DNA of 64,000 nt from Mesostigma viride. Its lineage: Eukaryota; Streptophyta; Mesostigmatophyceae; Mesostigmatales; Mesostigmataceae. The notes under the pieces were generated by a model. That model made no database searches and was not told where the DNA came from. It worked only from the letters and a program-made list of their open reading frames with translations. Position numbers and translations under genes: made by a program. The DNA is taken from NCBI GenBank assembly GCA_009746045.1, contig RPFO01000715.1, positions 2,501 to 66,500 of the forward strand, written 5' to 3'. Of this stretch, positions 50,365 to 63,324 are shown one piece after another (position 1 is the stretch's first letter; each line of letters starts with the position of its first letter).

Positions 50365-50796
50365 CCTACCGGTTTCGCGAATGCTGCAAGAAGGTGCATG
50401 GCCCGGGGCCTGTGGCAGACCTCGCCATGCTCCAGCTGGATCAGTACTTCGACCAGGTGGGCGACCCGCGACTTTGACTCTGATGATGCCAAGAGGCAAG
50501 CCCTGTTGTGCAACGTGGCCGGAAGTCGAGAACAAGCCGGTGGGTTACATCGTCGAGCCCTACCACTGGTGGCTTACCTGGGGGGGAGTGTCCCTGAGCT
50601 GCAGCGTGTGGCTGTCAAGGTGCTGGCCCAGCCAGTATCCAATTCAGCCGTGGAGCGTGTGAACAGCACGGCTGGGTGGATCAAGTCCCTCAGGCGCAAT
50701 AGGATGACTGATGAGACCCTAAACCGCATGGTCTATGTCTGCCACAACCTGCGTGCCCTGAACAAGATCAAGGGGGTTGTGGATGATGATGAGTAA
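50365..50796 (+). pseudogene. hAT transposase C-terminal (dimerisation) remnant
   Basis: Three frames must be joined to read PYRFRECCKKVHGPG ... VENKPVGYIVEPYHWWL ... VAVKVLAQPVSNSAVERVNS ... NRMTDETLNRMVYVCHNLRA. The order VKVLAQPVSNSAVER followed by a short helix-rich tail is the conserved hAT C-terminal dimerisation region. Breaks lie near 50,473, 50,525 and the G7 run at about 50,581. The catalytic part is absent. It begins about 25 bp after the DUF1764 stop codon, so it sits in or next to that gene's 3' UTR. Confidence 0.75.
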
Positions 50797-50799
50797 ATG

Positions 50800-51040
50800 A
50801 GCCCATGCCCTGACCTGTGGTGACGGTTATTGCACCTGCTTGTCGGGGCCCCGGGGGCAAGCATGATGAACATTGTGATTTTTACCTATTGCCATGCAGT
50901 CTGCTGCCATTTGGGCACCCTACCACATGACAGTGCTCAGTTTTCAGGGCGAACTGTAGCTTTGAGGGGCAGGTTGCATGCATGATTGCAAGTAGTGCAC
51001 ACTGGTAGCCTGCTGCCTGCATGTCAGGCTGTCAGCCATT
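50800..51040 (+). other. Intergenic, nothing recognised
   Basis: No open frame of note and no repeat. It ends in an A-rich stretch that begins the next retroelement tail. Confidence 0.5.
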
Positions 51041-51600
51041 AAAAAAAAATTAAACTATAACATGCCTCCGTGGGGAGATCATGTAGCACATATTCCTTGA
51101 TGGGGGGTAGAGGTGGAGGGAGCCGCGTAATCGAACTATCCTAACGCTAAGCTATCTAGTCTATAAAATCCTAACTACACTACTCATCAAAACGCCTCTT
51201 CCTCTTAGGGGGAGGTGGCTTGCCCACAGGGGCTGGCGTGTGAGCGCCTTCTTGACAATCTTCTGCCACCGCTTCTTGTTCTGCATGGCAGTCCAAAGAA
51301 GGGAGAGGGAGTGGATGCGGTGTTTAAACTGAGCTAGGACCACTAGGTCGGCCAGCAACATCTGCAACATCTGGGTGTAGTTCATGGCATGTTTACCTAC
51401 CCTTTTAGGAATGTCCTTGGGGCCAGGCCAGGTCAAAATATGCATGCCGCCCTGGTTGGCCAAGCCGCTGGGGGCCGGCCAAACCAAGGGCGGTGTCGAC
51501 CTGGCTGGTGCGAGCAAGATGTCCTACAAATGCTATCCTACGCTGCCTAATCTCGTCCGAAATACATACCCTGATAGAAAGACTCTAATGACCTACGCTG
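51041..51600 (-). mobile_element. Retroelement 3' end with hairpin (LINE-like), copy 1
   Basis: In - orientation an ORF end reads KPPPPKRKRRFDE and stop. A UTR of about 110 bp follows, then a CTCC-CCAC-GGAG hairpin (51,066-51,077) and an A/T-rich tail. The matching end at 63,061-63,230 has the related ending PPKRKGRFAE. A 118-codon frame (51,161-51,517) overlaps in another frame and has no recognisable domain. Confidence 0.55.
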
Positions 51601-51629
51601 CTAAGTAAGTAAGTAAGTACTTGCGTGTC

Positions 51630-51666
51630 ATTAATTAATTAATTAATTAATTAATTAATTAATTAA
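51630..51666 (+). repeat. TTAA-type microsatellite
   Basis: About nine ATTA/TTAA units, similar to retroelement tails at 59,889 and 60,447. A GTAA run precedes it (51,602-51,616). Confidence 0.9.
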
Positions 51667-51769
51667 GGGGACGTGGCGCGCCGAATATTTTCCGCGCCAA
51701 AAAATTCGCAGTACCGTCCGTACGGTGTATAATGTGTGCCCGGACCGCTCAACCCTCGCGGAGGTGGCC

Positions 51770-51901
51770 ATGGCGGCTTGCCTTCAGGCAATATTAATCG
51801 ATATGGCATCTAAAAAGCTAGAAAAAATGCATGAATTTCGCAGAAGATTAGTCGATGACCTCATTTCATGGCGGAAAGTTTACGGTTTGCAATATCGCTA
51901 A
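51770..51901 (+). CDS. Possible 43-codon small ORF or first exon
   Basis: Starts MAACLQAILIDMASKKLEK and is rich in basic and hydrophobic residues in a helix-like pattern. It follows a GC-rich promoter-like stretch (GCGCGCC, 51,676) and sits within otherwise empty DNA. No family recognised; it may equally be chance. Confidence 0.25.
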   Translation: MAACLQAILIDMASKKLEKMHEFRRRLVDDLISWRKVYGLQYR

Positions 51902-52961
51902 TTTCTCGAACGGCTACGGGCGCGGGGGTCCAGGATATAATTTCTCTTGCGGATCATGAAATTTAATGCAGGTTTACGGCAGCGACTGTGAGGCAACGTA
52001 GGCTCTAAAGAGCGATTATGAGGCTAACTTAATGGTGTTGTCGAGTTTGTGCCGAAGCTTCCCGGTTTCTTTTACATTTCCGGCATTCAAGGTAAGAACC
52101 TACGCAGGCCTGCGCATGTCGCCTTCGACGTATTCACGGAAGGCGCACCTTCCTTGTTCGCCTGATCAATGGATGATGTCTTTTATTGTTCGAGCTTGCG
52201 TGCCAGTTTATGCATGAAACATTTCCACGCATGCAGGTGCATTAACGTCGGCCTTTCGCCCTTTTTTCGGGCAGTTTCCCTGCAGGAAGCGCTCCATTTC
52301 TTTCGGTTGCATCGTCAGATTCCTAGCAATTTCGTACAATTTCGTGTAGTTTGTGGCTGGCATGCTTAAGGCGCCGAGGTCAAGTGGTTGGTAATGTGTT
52401 GACATTTGTTTTCCATCATCCTTTGGACATGAGCTTGCTCAGACGCTTTGTTATGTGCCGGATCTGACACGCCTGTTTTAGTAACGACATCCGGCATGTG
52501 CCTAGAGGCTAACAAGCTGGCATCAGCTTCTTAGCAAATTGCCATGTTGGAAAGGAAGGTGAGAGTGGTTCTTTTGCTGGCCATACTGCATGAGTGGCAT
52601 CGCATTAGATAGGTGTTTCCATTGCTTTCCTTGAGCTATAACCATAGAGACTTCCCTGCTATGTGTGCAGCAACACAACGGTCTGAAAGTGCCAAAAAAC
52701 AGCCTTATAACTCCTGTACGATGCAAATATTGTCGAAACATGCTAGATCTTGGTAGGTAGCATGTTCAGGACACCAGTAGAAGGATTGCAACTTTCCGGA
52801 CTTACCGGACCTCAGCTGACCTATTTTTGGCATGTCTATTTTTAGCAGTTTTCCAGATTTTAATATAAACAAATACATTCTAATATGCAAATAAAGAGTT
52901 CTTGACCTGGCTGTTTGCAAGTAAGTTGATACTCATGACTAATGACTGTACACAAGATCTG
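51902..52961. other. Intergenic, nothing recognised
   Basis: AT-richer DNA with only short frames. No repeat, RNA gene or domain seen. Confidence 0.5.
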
Positions 52962-53490
52962 ATGGTCATCCAACCGCATTTGGTAACAAAATGCCACCAA
53001 ATGCTAGCAAAAATGTGCGTTTTTTGTATTTTTCATCACATTTCACTGCAGTTTCCATACAAGCTGTGCTCGGTTGAGGCTGGAAACTTGTAGGCATCTT
53101 AAACATCATTATTCTAGACATCCCACAAAAATCCAGGTCCATCATAGGGTATTTGATGTCAGTTTGCTCACAAATGTTACCAAAAATGCACGTTTTTCGT
53201 ATTTTTCATCACATTCCATGGCAGTTTCCATACAAGATGTGCTCAGTTCAGGCTGGAAACTTGCATGCATCTTTGCCATCATTATTTTAGACATTCCACA
53301 AAAATTCAGAGCCATGAGAGGATATTTGATGTCAGTTTGCTCACAAATGTTACCAAAAATGCACGTTTTTTGTATTTTTCATCACATTTCATTGCAGTTT
53401 CCGTACAAGATGTGCTCTGTTGAGGCTGGAAACTTGCATGCATCTTAGCCATCATGATTTTAGACATTCCACAAAAATTCAGGCCCATCA
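52962..53490 (+). repeat. 173-bp tandem satellite, three units
   Basis: Three units with landmarks CGTTTTT(T)GTATTTTTCATCACA at 53,018, 53,191 and 53,364, spacing exactly 173 bp. Units differ by scattered substitutions. Short frames inside repeat with the units. Confidence 0.9.
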
Positions 53491-53849
53491 TGTTCTATTT
53501 GGTAGAGTTATCAATGCCATACCTGCCAGTTTCCATTACAAATTCTTACCCATGGATGCGAAACTGCCAGTGTGGAATATCAAGGAGACAATCTGGTCAA
53601 CTCAAATAAGATGACTCACTAAAACATGGAAACCATTCATGAGTGATATAAGACAACCCAGGAGACATACATAAAAGTTCATTGATATAGACACAGCTGA
53701 CAATATGCACATGTGGCCATGTGGATGCTCACGCAATCTCTATTATACGGAGGAGCTTGCTGAACATAATATTGGCAGCTGTTGCATGCATGGCTAGAAA
53801 GGTCATTTTACACGTGCACCCACAGCATGCCAAGTAATGTAGCTGCAAA
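53491..53849. other. Intergenic, nothing recognised
   Basis: Unique DNA between the satellite and the tentative last exon of the - strand gene. Confidence 0.5.
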
Positions 53850-56355
<2,506 letters not shown>

Positions 56356-57012
56356 CTGCAAAAGACACGATATCGGGCACAAAAGCACTTAAAAACGAAT
56401 TACGGGTCTGCGACGCCTGGCCCAGCCTAGAAATTGGATAAAAAATCGCGCCAGCTCGGTTAAAGCAAACTGAGCCGGTAATGAAAAAAGTGCTTCGGTC
56501 AAGGCCTTAAAAACTAAAAAATGCGTCGATTAGTGTCAAAAACCAGATGTTAGGGCGACTTTCATCGGGAAAATTTTTTGCTGCAGGTAGGTGGGGTCGA
56601 GAGAAAATCGGCGACAAAACAGGCACCCACCTGTGAATGACGCCAAAATGCCGAAGGACTCCGCAGAACTTGTGGCGAAAAAAAATAACGGCAAGTAATA
56701 TATGACCCTAGGAGCATACACTAAAATTTCCAGCCTCGATACTGCCTTTTTATTCGCTCACGATAGCCTGCCAGGCCGCCATGCCTGTCGGTGGAAATTC
56801 GGTCACCGTCGTGCACGCACACACCAAAAATCTCATTTCGCGCCACTTTTCGGGTCCTTCTTACGAGGCTGCATTTTGGCGGGGCTCGGACCGTTGTGAA
56901 GGCAAGCTGGATAGGATGTGAATGCTTGGCAGACAGCATGTATGATTGGCTGCCAAGTTTGCAGGCTGCAGTTGCCTCTATTGCTTGGGCATTCTTTCTA
57001 AGGTTTTTACAC
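56356..57012. other. Intergenic or uncertain exon region
   Basis: A possible short + strand first exon starts at an ATG near 56,649 (MPKDSAELVAKKNNGK, followed by GTAATA), but no partner exon was found. Nothing else recognised. Confidence 0.3.
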
Positions 57013-57476
57013 TCGGATTTCTCTGAAAATAGTTTATTAAACAGCATGCGGGAAAGAAAGGGCCGCCACAACCTTGTGGTTGTACATGCAGAAAGGCTTG
57101 TTAGACGAATGGGGACGGCTTGTTGTTTACTGGGGAATCCTACTGGCAACTAGCTTTGCCTTTTGTAAGTCAGGCGCTGTTTGTTTGAACGGCCGGCCAT
57201 GTGTTGAATGCTGACGGAAGTTGCGTCAAAAAGCTGTAATAAAATCTGATGTAACCAGCACTCACCAATTGATTGGTGTGCTGCTTGGTTGGGTAGTGTG
57301 TTCAGGGTTGCATTCGAAGAGTACACATGGCCTGACAGCTCAGACGTGTGACAGATGAGCTGGCTGGCTGAATTATTAAATTGTCAGCGTTAGGATATTT
57401 CTGGTTTTGCCGTTTTCCATTTTGACGGTAGGCTTGATAAGCATGGTCGGCGGGTTGTGACCCGTAATTGTTTCTT
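57013..57476 (+). repeat. 464-bp direct repeat, copy 1
   Basis: Repeated at 58,548-59,011 with only one substitution noticed (GTGGTTGTAC/GTGGCTGTAC). No coding domain. The ends lack LTR-type TG/CA. Confidence 0.9.
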
Positions 57477-58426
57477 TGAATGTGCTCACTGAAGCAGTAT
57501 GAGCGGCCTCGCTGCTATGGCGGCGGGGCTAAAGAAAATTAGGCAAAGACCCCGTCCTTGCCTGCTATGAAGTCGCGGGCTTTGCGACTTCACGGCAGGT
57601 AGGGGCGGTTTGAACGGAACGGAAATTTTGCGTTACCAATGTGCCAAGTGGTTCTGGTTGGCACCTTGCTGGGCAGCGTCTCGGTGGTCATAGAAAGTGG
57701 GCTGGGCGCCCCGCCCCGGCTGCTGGTAATTCCAGCAGCGGAGCCAATCATGTCGACTAAGAAGTCCGCAGCTGATGCGGAAACTGTGCGAAGGTCAATA
57801 GATTAATTTGGATTCCATGAGACTGCGCTGGTAGTCAGTCAGCGGCCCACCGCCTAGGGCGCTGCATGGCGCTGCCTTCGGCTTGGTGCGCGGCCCTTTT
57901 TTGTTATGGGCCAGCGAGGGATATAAGGGTGACGCGCGGCCGGCTAATTTCTTGCGTTCCGGAAGAAAATATATTTGCAAAATTCCCACAAAAGGAACCG
58001 AGTATCGGAAAGGCGTCTCGGCTGGCAGTGGCAGTGCCTGGCCTTGTCGTCTCTCCCTGCTCAGGACCCGGCAGGTAGCGGTTCAAACCCTGGTGGCGTC
58101 GGAATGCGAATTTTCTGGGTTTTTATCCGGAATAATATTTTGCTGAGGCGGCTCCGCGGATTCGCTAACCTTTTATTGTCGGGCCCCTTAGGGGGTTATT
58201 ATAGCCTTGTGCGGGCTGAGTCGCCATGAAGGAGATGTTGCGACACGCCCCACTTTGTGGTCTTTTATGGAAGCGGCTACCCTCGAGGCTGCTCGGAAGA
58301 GGGGGGGGGTCTTCTCCTTTTCTTTGTTCACTGTTATTGGGGCAACAGTGATCCTATCAAGTTTTGTTTCCTGAGCGGCGACAGTGCGGGGGAGGAGGGT
58401 AATGGCGCCAGGGACTGGGGTGGATC
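57477..58426 (+). other. Unique DNA between the direct repeats
   Basis: GC-rich, without a supported gene. A B-box-like GGTTCAAACCC lies at about 58,080-58,090 but no tRNA fold is apparent. This stretch is missing from the second copy of the duplicated block. Confidence 0.5.
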
Positions 58427-58504
58427 GGGGGGCTCTTGCTCCTGCATGCGAGGGAGACGAGATGACTACTTAAACCTGCCTTTGGCAGGGGCTCTACTCA
58501 TTGT
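58427..58504 (+). repeat. 78-bp direct repeat, copy 1
   Basis: Repeated at 59,030-59,107. In both places it lies downstream of a copy of the 464-bp repeat. Confidence 0.9.
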
Positions 58505-58547
58505 TTTCAATCAAATGCTGGTTTTCTTGGGAGCTCAAGTGTCATAA

Positions 58548-59011
58548 TCGGATTTCTCTGAAAATAGTTTATTAAACAGCATGCGGGAAAGAAAGGGCCG
58601 CCACAACCTTGTGGCTGTACATGCAGAAAGGCTTGTTAGACGAATGGGGACGGCTTGTTGTTTACTGGGGAATCCTACTGGCAACTAGCTTTGCCTTTTG
58701 TAAGTCAGGCGCTGTTTGTTTGAACGGCCGGCCATGTGTTGAATGCTGACGGAAGTTGCGTCAAAAAGCTGTAATAAAATCTGATGTAACCAGCACTCAC
58801 CAATTGATTGGTGTGCTGCTTGGTTGGGTAGTGTGTTCAGGGTTGCATTCGAAGAGTACACATGGCCTGACAGCTCAGACGTGTGACAGATGAGCTGGCT
58901 GGCTGAATTATTAAATTGTCAGCGTTAGGATATTTCTGGTTTTGCCGTTTTCCATTTTGACGGTAGGCTTGATAAGCATGGTCGGCGGGTTGTGACCCGT
59001 AATTGTTTCTT
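58548..59011 (+). repeat. 464-bp direct repeat, copy 2
   Basis: Near-identical to 57,013-57,476, offset 1,535. An 18-bp joint and the 78-bp repeat (59,030-59,107) follow. Confidence 0.9.
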
Positions 59012-59029
59012 CCCACCCATCCCACCCTT

Positions 59030-59107
59030 GGGGGGCTCTTGCTCCTGCATGCGAGGGAGACGAGATGACTACTTAAACCTGCCTTTGGCAGGGGCTCTAC
59101 TCATTGT
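59030..59107 (+). repeat. 78-bp direct repeat, copy 2
   Basis: Same as 58,427-58,504. It is followed directly by CAAGTGTCATAA, which after copy 1 comes only after 30 extra bases. Confidence 0.9.
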
Positions 59108-59119
59108 CAAGTGTCATAA

Positions 59120-59888
59120 GTATACTTGCTGAGTTCTTGGCATAAATTTACATGGTAACCTTGGGCTGAGCATAGTGTATGCTCTCTTGGTGCGTGTATG
59201 CCTAGCGATGGTGTTGCTATATGCCCACGCTGGCAAGGCTGGCCATGCTGAGGGCAGGGGAGGGCAGATGAGGTGCCTAGCCTTTTCTTATGTTGTGTGA
59301 TCGAGTTGGGCATGTTTTTTGGCTTCTTGGATGGAAAACATCATGTCTAGGTGGCCTTATACACAGAAAAACCTCATTTAGCGTATGTTCAGGATTTAGC
59401 ACGCAAAACCTTATAACTTGAGCTAGACTTGTCGGAATGACCTGGGACTTGGAACACAGTTGTCCCCCTGTTAGATGGATTTTCGCTGCAGGAAAAAGTA
59501 TTTTTTTGACGTGTTTATAAAAAGTTATTCCCAATGTCCGGTAAAAAAAGGGTCATTTTGCGGGGAAATTAATAACTGTTCGAGGTTTTGCCCTTTTCAT
59601 GATGTAAATAGCTCAGCAAGCTACAAACTCAGGGAACTAAAAACGCTGCAGGCAGTTTTGTAAATAAATGTGTGCATTGGCTGGGGCATACCCAGCCCTA
59701 ATTAGCGTCTTTTGCTATTTATAGCGCATTATTGGCGTATATATGGGGGTAGTACCCCCAACAAGTGCATGGACAACTCACTAGAGATGTTATTTAGTGC
59801 CCCCAATCATAACTTAGGGTTGTGCAAATGGATTTCAAGTGATATTACCATATGTCAATTTTTAAGGGTTTTGGGGTGCCACCTCCCC
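59120..59888. other. Intergenic, nothing recognised
   Basis: AT-rich DNA with short frames only. Confidence 0.5.
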
Positions 59889-60446
59889 TTAATTAATTAA
59901 TTAATTAATTAATTAATTAATTAATTAATTAAACACGTGCTCCCGTTGGGGAGTCACGGAGCACCGAAGTGCTTGTAATCCCTGTGTGTGCACTACAAGA
60001 GAAAGAGCAGAGACCCCCAGTCTCCTTCATGCCAAAGGCATGCCACAGCTGCATTCGGGCGCGCTAGCTAAAAGGACAGGCTAACGATCCGGCAAACTGT
60101 GGGTGCAGTAAGACCCATGTAAGCGTGGCATAACAAGTATAGTGTGGGCAAGTAATCTGCATGAACATAGCCAGGGCGTAGCATGGCTGTACTAGTCCTG
60201 ACTAGGCTAAGGCTATGGCTGGTTGTGTACCGTGCGTTGGCGGCACGTGACTAGGTATGTTGCGTGTCATGCGCAAAGGCATGCCACGGAGTACTATGGT
60301 AATCTCATTAGGAAAAAAAAATACACAAAAGTTTAAACAAATATCGTCTGCATCATTCCCCAACCATTAAGCACTAGATGGGGATGTAATCCTCATCCGA
60401 GCTGTCCTCTACTGTAATGGCAGACGAGGCGGTAGTGTAGCGGCTA
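59889..60446 (-). mobile_element. Retroelement 3' end with hairpin and TTAA tail, copy 2
   Basis: In - orientation it reads the end of a protein, SRYTTASSAITVEDSSDEDY and then IPI stop (about 60,375-60,446). A UTR of about 430 bp, a CTCCC-CAAC-GGGAG hairpin (59,940-59,953) and a (TTAA)n tail (59,889-59,932) follow. The body is cut off at its 5' side by the next element. Confidence 0.55.
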
Positions 60447-62331
60447 TTAATTAATTAATTAAAATCATTGCTCCGTTGGGAGCATATGTAACACATAGCC
60501 CTGAGAAAGGGGCATCTATGGGTTTGTAATACAACTGCATGGGGTGATCAGAATCTATGGGAATTTGTAATACAATCAGGGCTACAACCTGCAGGTGGAG
60601 GATGTACAACTATCACCTGCTCTGGGTGCACAAGGTGCACCTGCACCGCCATGATGGTTCATGCCTCCTTATCAAGCACAGGCACCCAGGGGGGGCTTGA
60701 GGAGAGGGCCTAGAAGGCCTGCATGACATATGGGGTGGAAGGTATATGTGGCTAGGCTATAGCTGGTGTACACATGGCATCTCAGCAGAGAGTAACTCCC
60801 TGCATAGGCATGGCGTGGCTAAATTCTTAATGCATCATCCATGGGAGGTCCCGTTGTAGGCTGGGCGCGGCTAAATAGTGAAAGCATCATCCATGGGGGC
60901 CATTATGGGCGCACATGCGCGTGGGCCACATGCTAGGCTAGGCCTGACTAATCTACACTACTGGTATAGGTTCCCTAGTCTGGGGTGGCAGGGGGGCCTG
61001 CCATGGCTTGTGGTCAACGTGGATGACCGCCCCCTCCAGTACACCGGCTTCCCCCCTGCGCGCTGCCGGAGCTGAAGGTAGGTCGGCCATAGCTCGCGTC
61101 GCCGCTGTTGCTGGGCCAGGGTCAAGTCGTCGTCCAGCGTGAAGCGAGTCTCCGAGAGCTTCTTGCGGCATTTAAGGAACGCCAGCTTGTCCCCCATGGA
61201 CTTAAAGGTGAGAAGCACGGGTGCCGGGCCAGCCTTACCCCGCGCGCGGGGGAGGCGGACAGCCGACATGTCCGGCAGCTCACCAGTGAGTTGCATGGGG
61301 GCAAGAATGTCGCGCTTAAGTGCCGTGAGAAGGCTCGTCGGGGTCTCACCTGCCGGCTGGTCGAGGTGCTTGACGATGACGTTGTGGCTGCGCTTGTCGA
61401 TCTCGGCCGCCTCGCGAAGGTCGAGGGCTTGTTGCTTGAGTTGTGCCGCGATGGTGGAGGTGGTGGAGGTGGTGTGATGCTTAAGCAAGTCCGCCCAGGT
61501 GGAGGGAACATCACTGCATGGCCGGGCCAGCAGGTGCCGGCTGCATGGGCAGCGATTTCCTGCACCGCTTGGGCGGTGAGGCCGGCGGTGTCATGCAAGC
61601 TCTCAAGGGCGGTGGCGGTGGCTTGGAGGCGTTGGTCGAGGTCGAGGAGCTGGGCTTTGATGTCGGCAGTGAAGGCGGAAACGGCGGTGGAAGTGGAGGC
61701 GGCGGCGGTGGAAATGTGAGGAAGTTCAGCAGTCAGCGTGCCGCCGATTGCTGAAATGTCGGCAGCAAGGGGGGTCACGTGCTGCTGGAAGGCTTCCGTC
61801 ATGCAGGATGGAACGGAGTGTGGGGGCGGAGATGGATGGAGCCCAGATCTCGCCATCGGAGCGCTTGAGGAGGGAATTGAGAAGGGTATGCTGGAGTTGG
61901 GGGCGGGTGGTCCCGAAAAGCAGGTGGATGTTAACCCAGCGAATGCCGTTCGGGGTGAGGAGGCGATCGGTGTCGTGGAGATGGAGGCACAGGTCGTAAA
62001 GCGAACTTGCGTAGTCCCCGTAGAAGATGCATGTCATAGCATCGGACGGAGGCATGTTGTCCCAGTCGTAATCATCGACCTGGAAAGGCCGGGGCCGAAA
62101 GCGCGGTTCTGAGGGGCGTGAGGACCCTCCTGTTTGTCGGGCGCGTTTAGGGTCGGGCGAGGCTGAGGGCGAGGCGTTGAGCCCGGGAGGTTGCTGGGCG
62201 GCCACCAGTGCACGACTAGTGTCACTGCTGCCTGCCGGACCTGGCGAAGCTGCAGCCTGAGCTGCAGACGGATTTTCATGGCCGAGCGCATCCGCCAAAC
62301 TGCGTTGCGTCGGGGGGCGTTTGCTCGTCAT
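60447..62331 (-). mobile_element. LINE-like element with ORF1 only
   Basis: ORF1 (below) is followed on the - strand by about 490 bp of UTR, a GCTCC-CAAC-GGAGC hairpin (60,470-60,483) and a TTAA tail (60,447-60,463). No reverse transcriptase or endonuclease frame is present between ORF1 and the tail. The 5' boundary is not defined; it may extend towards 62,690, where a - frame MGYTWLKGHFPGVRYQERR is of unknown origin. Confidence 0.6.
60958..62331 (-). pseudogene. LINE ORF1-like protein (L1 ORF1 RRM/C-terminal type), two frameshifts
   Basis: The N-terminal frame (61,726-62,331) starts MTSKRPPTQRSLADALG and is Pro/Ser-rich. A coiled-coil-like middle (MTEAFQQHVTPLAADIS to AVQEIAAHAAG) is one frame off, between shifts near 61,805 and 61,530. 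The original frame then resumes to 60,958 with the RNA-binding-like part: VIVKHLDQPAGE, KAGPAPVLLTFKSMGDKLAF and FTLDDDLTLAQQQRRRELWP. This last block matches the layout of L1 ORF1 proteins (PRP.LVKF, then DLT...R..LWP). ORF1 proteins coat LINE RNA; the assignment is by pattern only. Confidence 0.6.
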
Positions 62332-62460
62332 ATATTGCGTTTTAGATTCGGAAAATTATATCAGCATGTGCGTCTTAGAAAGACGAAGCGATAGTGATAT
62401 TCACAGCTGAATTCGGGGCTCAAACGTGAAAGTTATGAGCTCCGCCGTCAGCCATGGCTA
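62332..62460. other. Short unique stretch 5' of the LINE-like ORF1
   Basis: No feature recognised. It could hold the element's 5' UTR. Confidence 0.3.
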
Positions 62461-62508
62461 CCTCGTGGCTCGTGGCTCGTGGCTCGTGGCTCGTGGCTCG
62501 TGGCTCGT
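62461..62508 (+). repeat. 9-bp tandem repeat (CTCGTGGCT), five units
   Basis: Five near-perfect CTCGTGGCT units; the last reads CTCGTAGCG. Confidence 0.9.
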
Positions 62509-63060
62509 AGCGGCTATCCTCAGGCGTTTGGCTAGCAACGGACCGCGGGGCCCGCACGCGTGGGGAGAAAACAGGAGCATACCGGCCTCAGGAAGGACAA
62601 GAGGGAGCTCGCAGAAGAGCTCGGCCCGGGTGCGGCGCTCTTGGTAGCGGACGCCGGGAAAATGGCCTTTCAGCCATGTGTAGCCCATATACGTGGGCCT
62701 TGCTTGATGTAGATGGAATTAATAGTGGTGGCCTACCGCGAGTAGGAAAGATCCATGTCTTATTTTCAGATGGCAAATGTTCTTATCACTTCTATATTTA
62801 GCAGCTTGGCAGTTGGCCAAGCTCTCTTTTCTATCTTTGGAAGACAGTACGTTCTTTTCCGCTTCAATGTAGTGCATGCGTATTTTGAATTCTGCATATT
62901 TATTATCCTTTCCAGTGAGTTGTGAATTGATACTGGTATTGATACTTAGTTGCATGTTGTCTCGATATTTTGAAGAGTCTGAAACTATCAAGTTAGACCG
63001 CTAGAAACTATGCTTGTATTTCTAGGTAGTGATGGCAATGCCAATGTCATGCTATTGAAT
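62509..63060. other. Intergenic, nothing recognised
   Basis: AT-rich from 62,700 onward. No coding or RNA feature supported. Confidence 0.5.
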
Positions 63061-63230
63061 TAAATTAAATTAAATTATAACATGCCTCCGTTGGGAGATC
63101 ATGTAGCAGATATTCCTTGCTGGATGGGTGGAGGTGGAAGAAGCCGCGTAATCGAACCAACCTAACTCTAAGCTATCTAGTCTAGAAAGTCCTAACTACA
63201 CTACTCAGCAAAACGCCCCTTCCTCTTGGG
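63061..63230 (-). mobile_element. Retroelement 3' end with hairpin, copy 3
   Basis: Same UTR as 51,048-51,210 (about 85 per cent by eye), a CTCC-CAAC-GGAG hairpin (63,086-63,097) and an AATTA-type tail (63,058-63,078). The ORF end PPKRKGRFAE is kept. It is cut off by the minisatellite to the right. Confidence 0.6.
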
Positions 63231-63252
63231 GGGCTGTCATGCTATATATGTC

Positions 63253-63302
63253 ATGTATAGGCAAAATGTATGGCAAAATGTATGGCAAAATGTATGGCAA
63301 AA
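63253..63302 (+). repeat. 13-bp tandem repeat (AAAATGTATGGCA), four units
   Basis: Four head-to-tail copies of AAAATGTATGGCA. Confidence 0.9.
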
Positions 63303-63324
63303 ACAGCAGCAGACCAGTGACAGA

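Noticed and set aside
57715-57745. 18S rRNA fragment (GGTAATTCCAGC)
   Set aside because: Only about 12 bases match, within a local palindrome; no further rRNA sequence.
57013-59011. LTR retrotransposon with 464-bp LTRs
   Set aside because: The repeats lack TG/CA ends, a primer binding site and a target duplication, and the interval has no retroviral-type coding.
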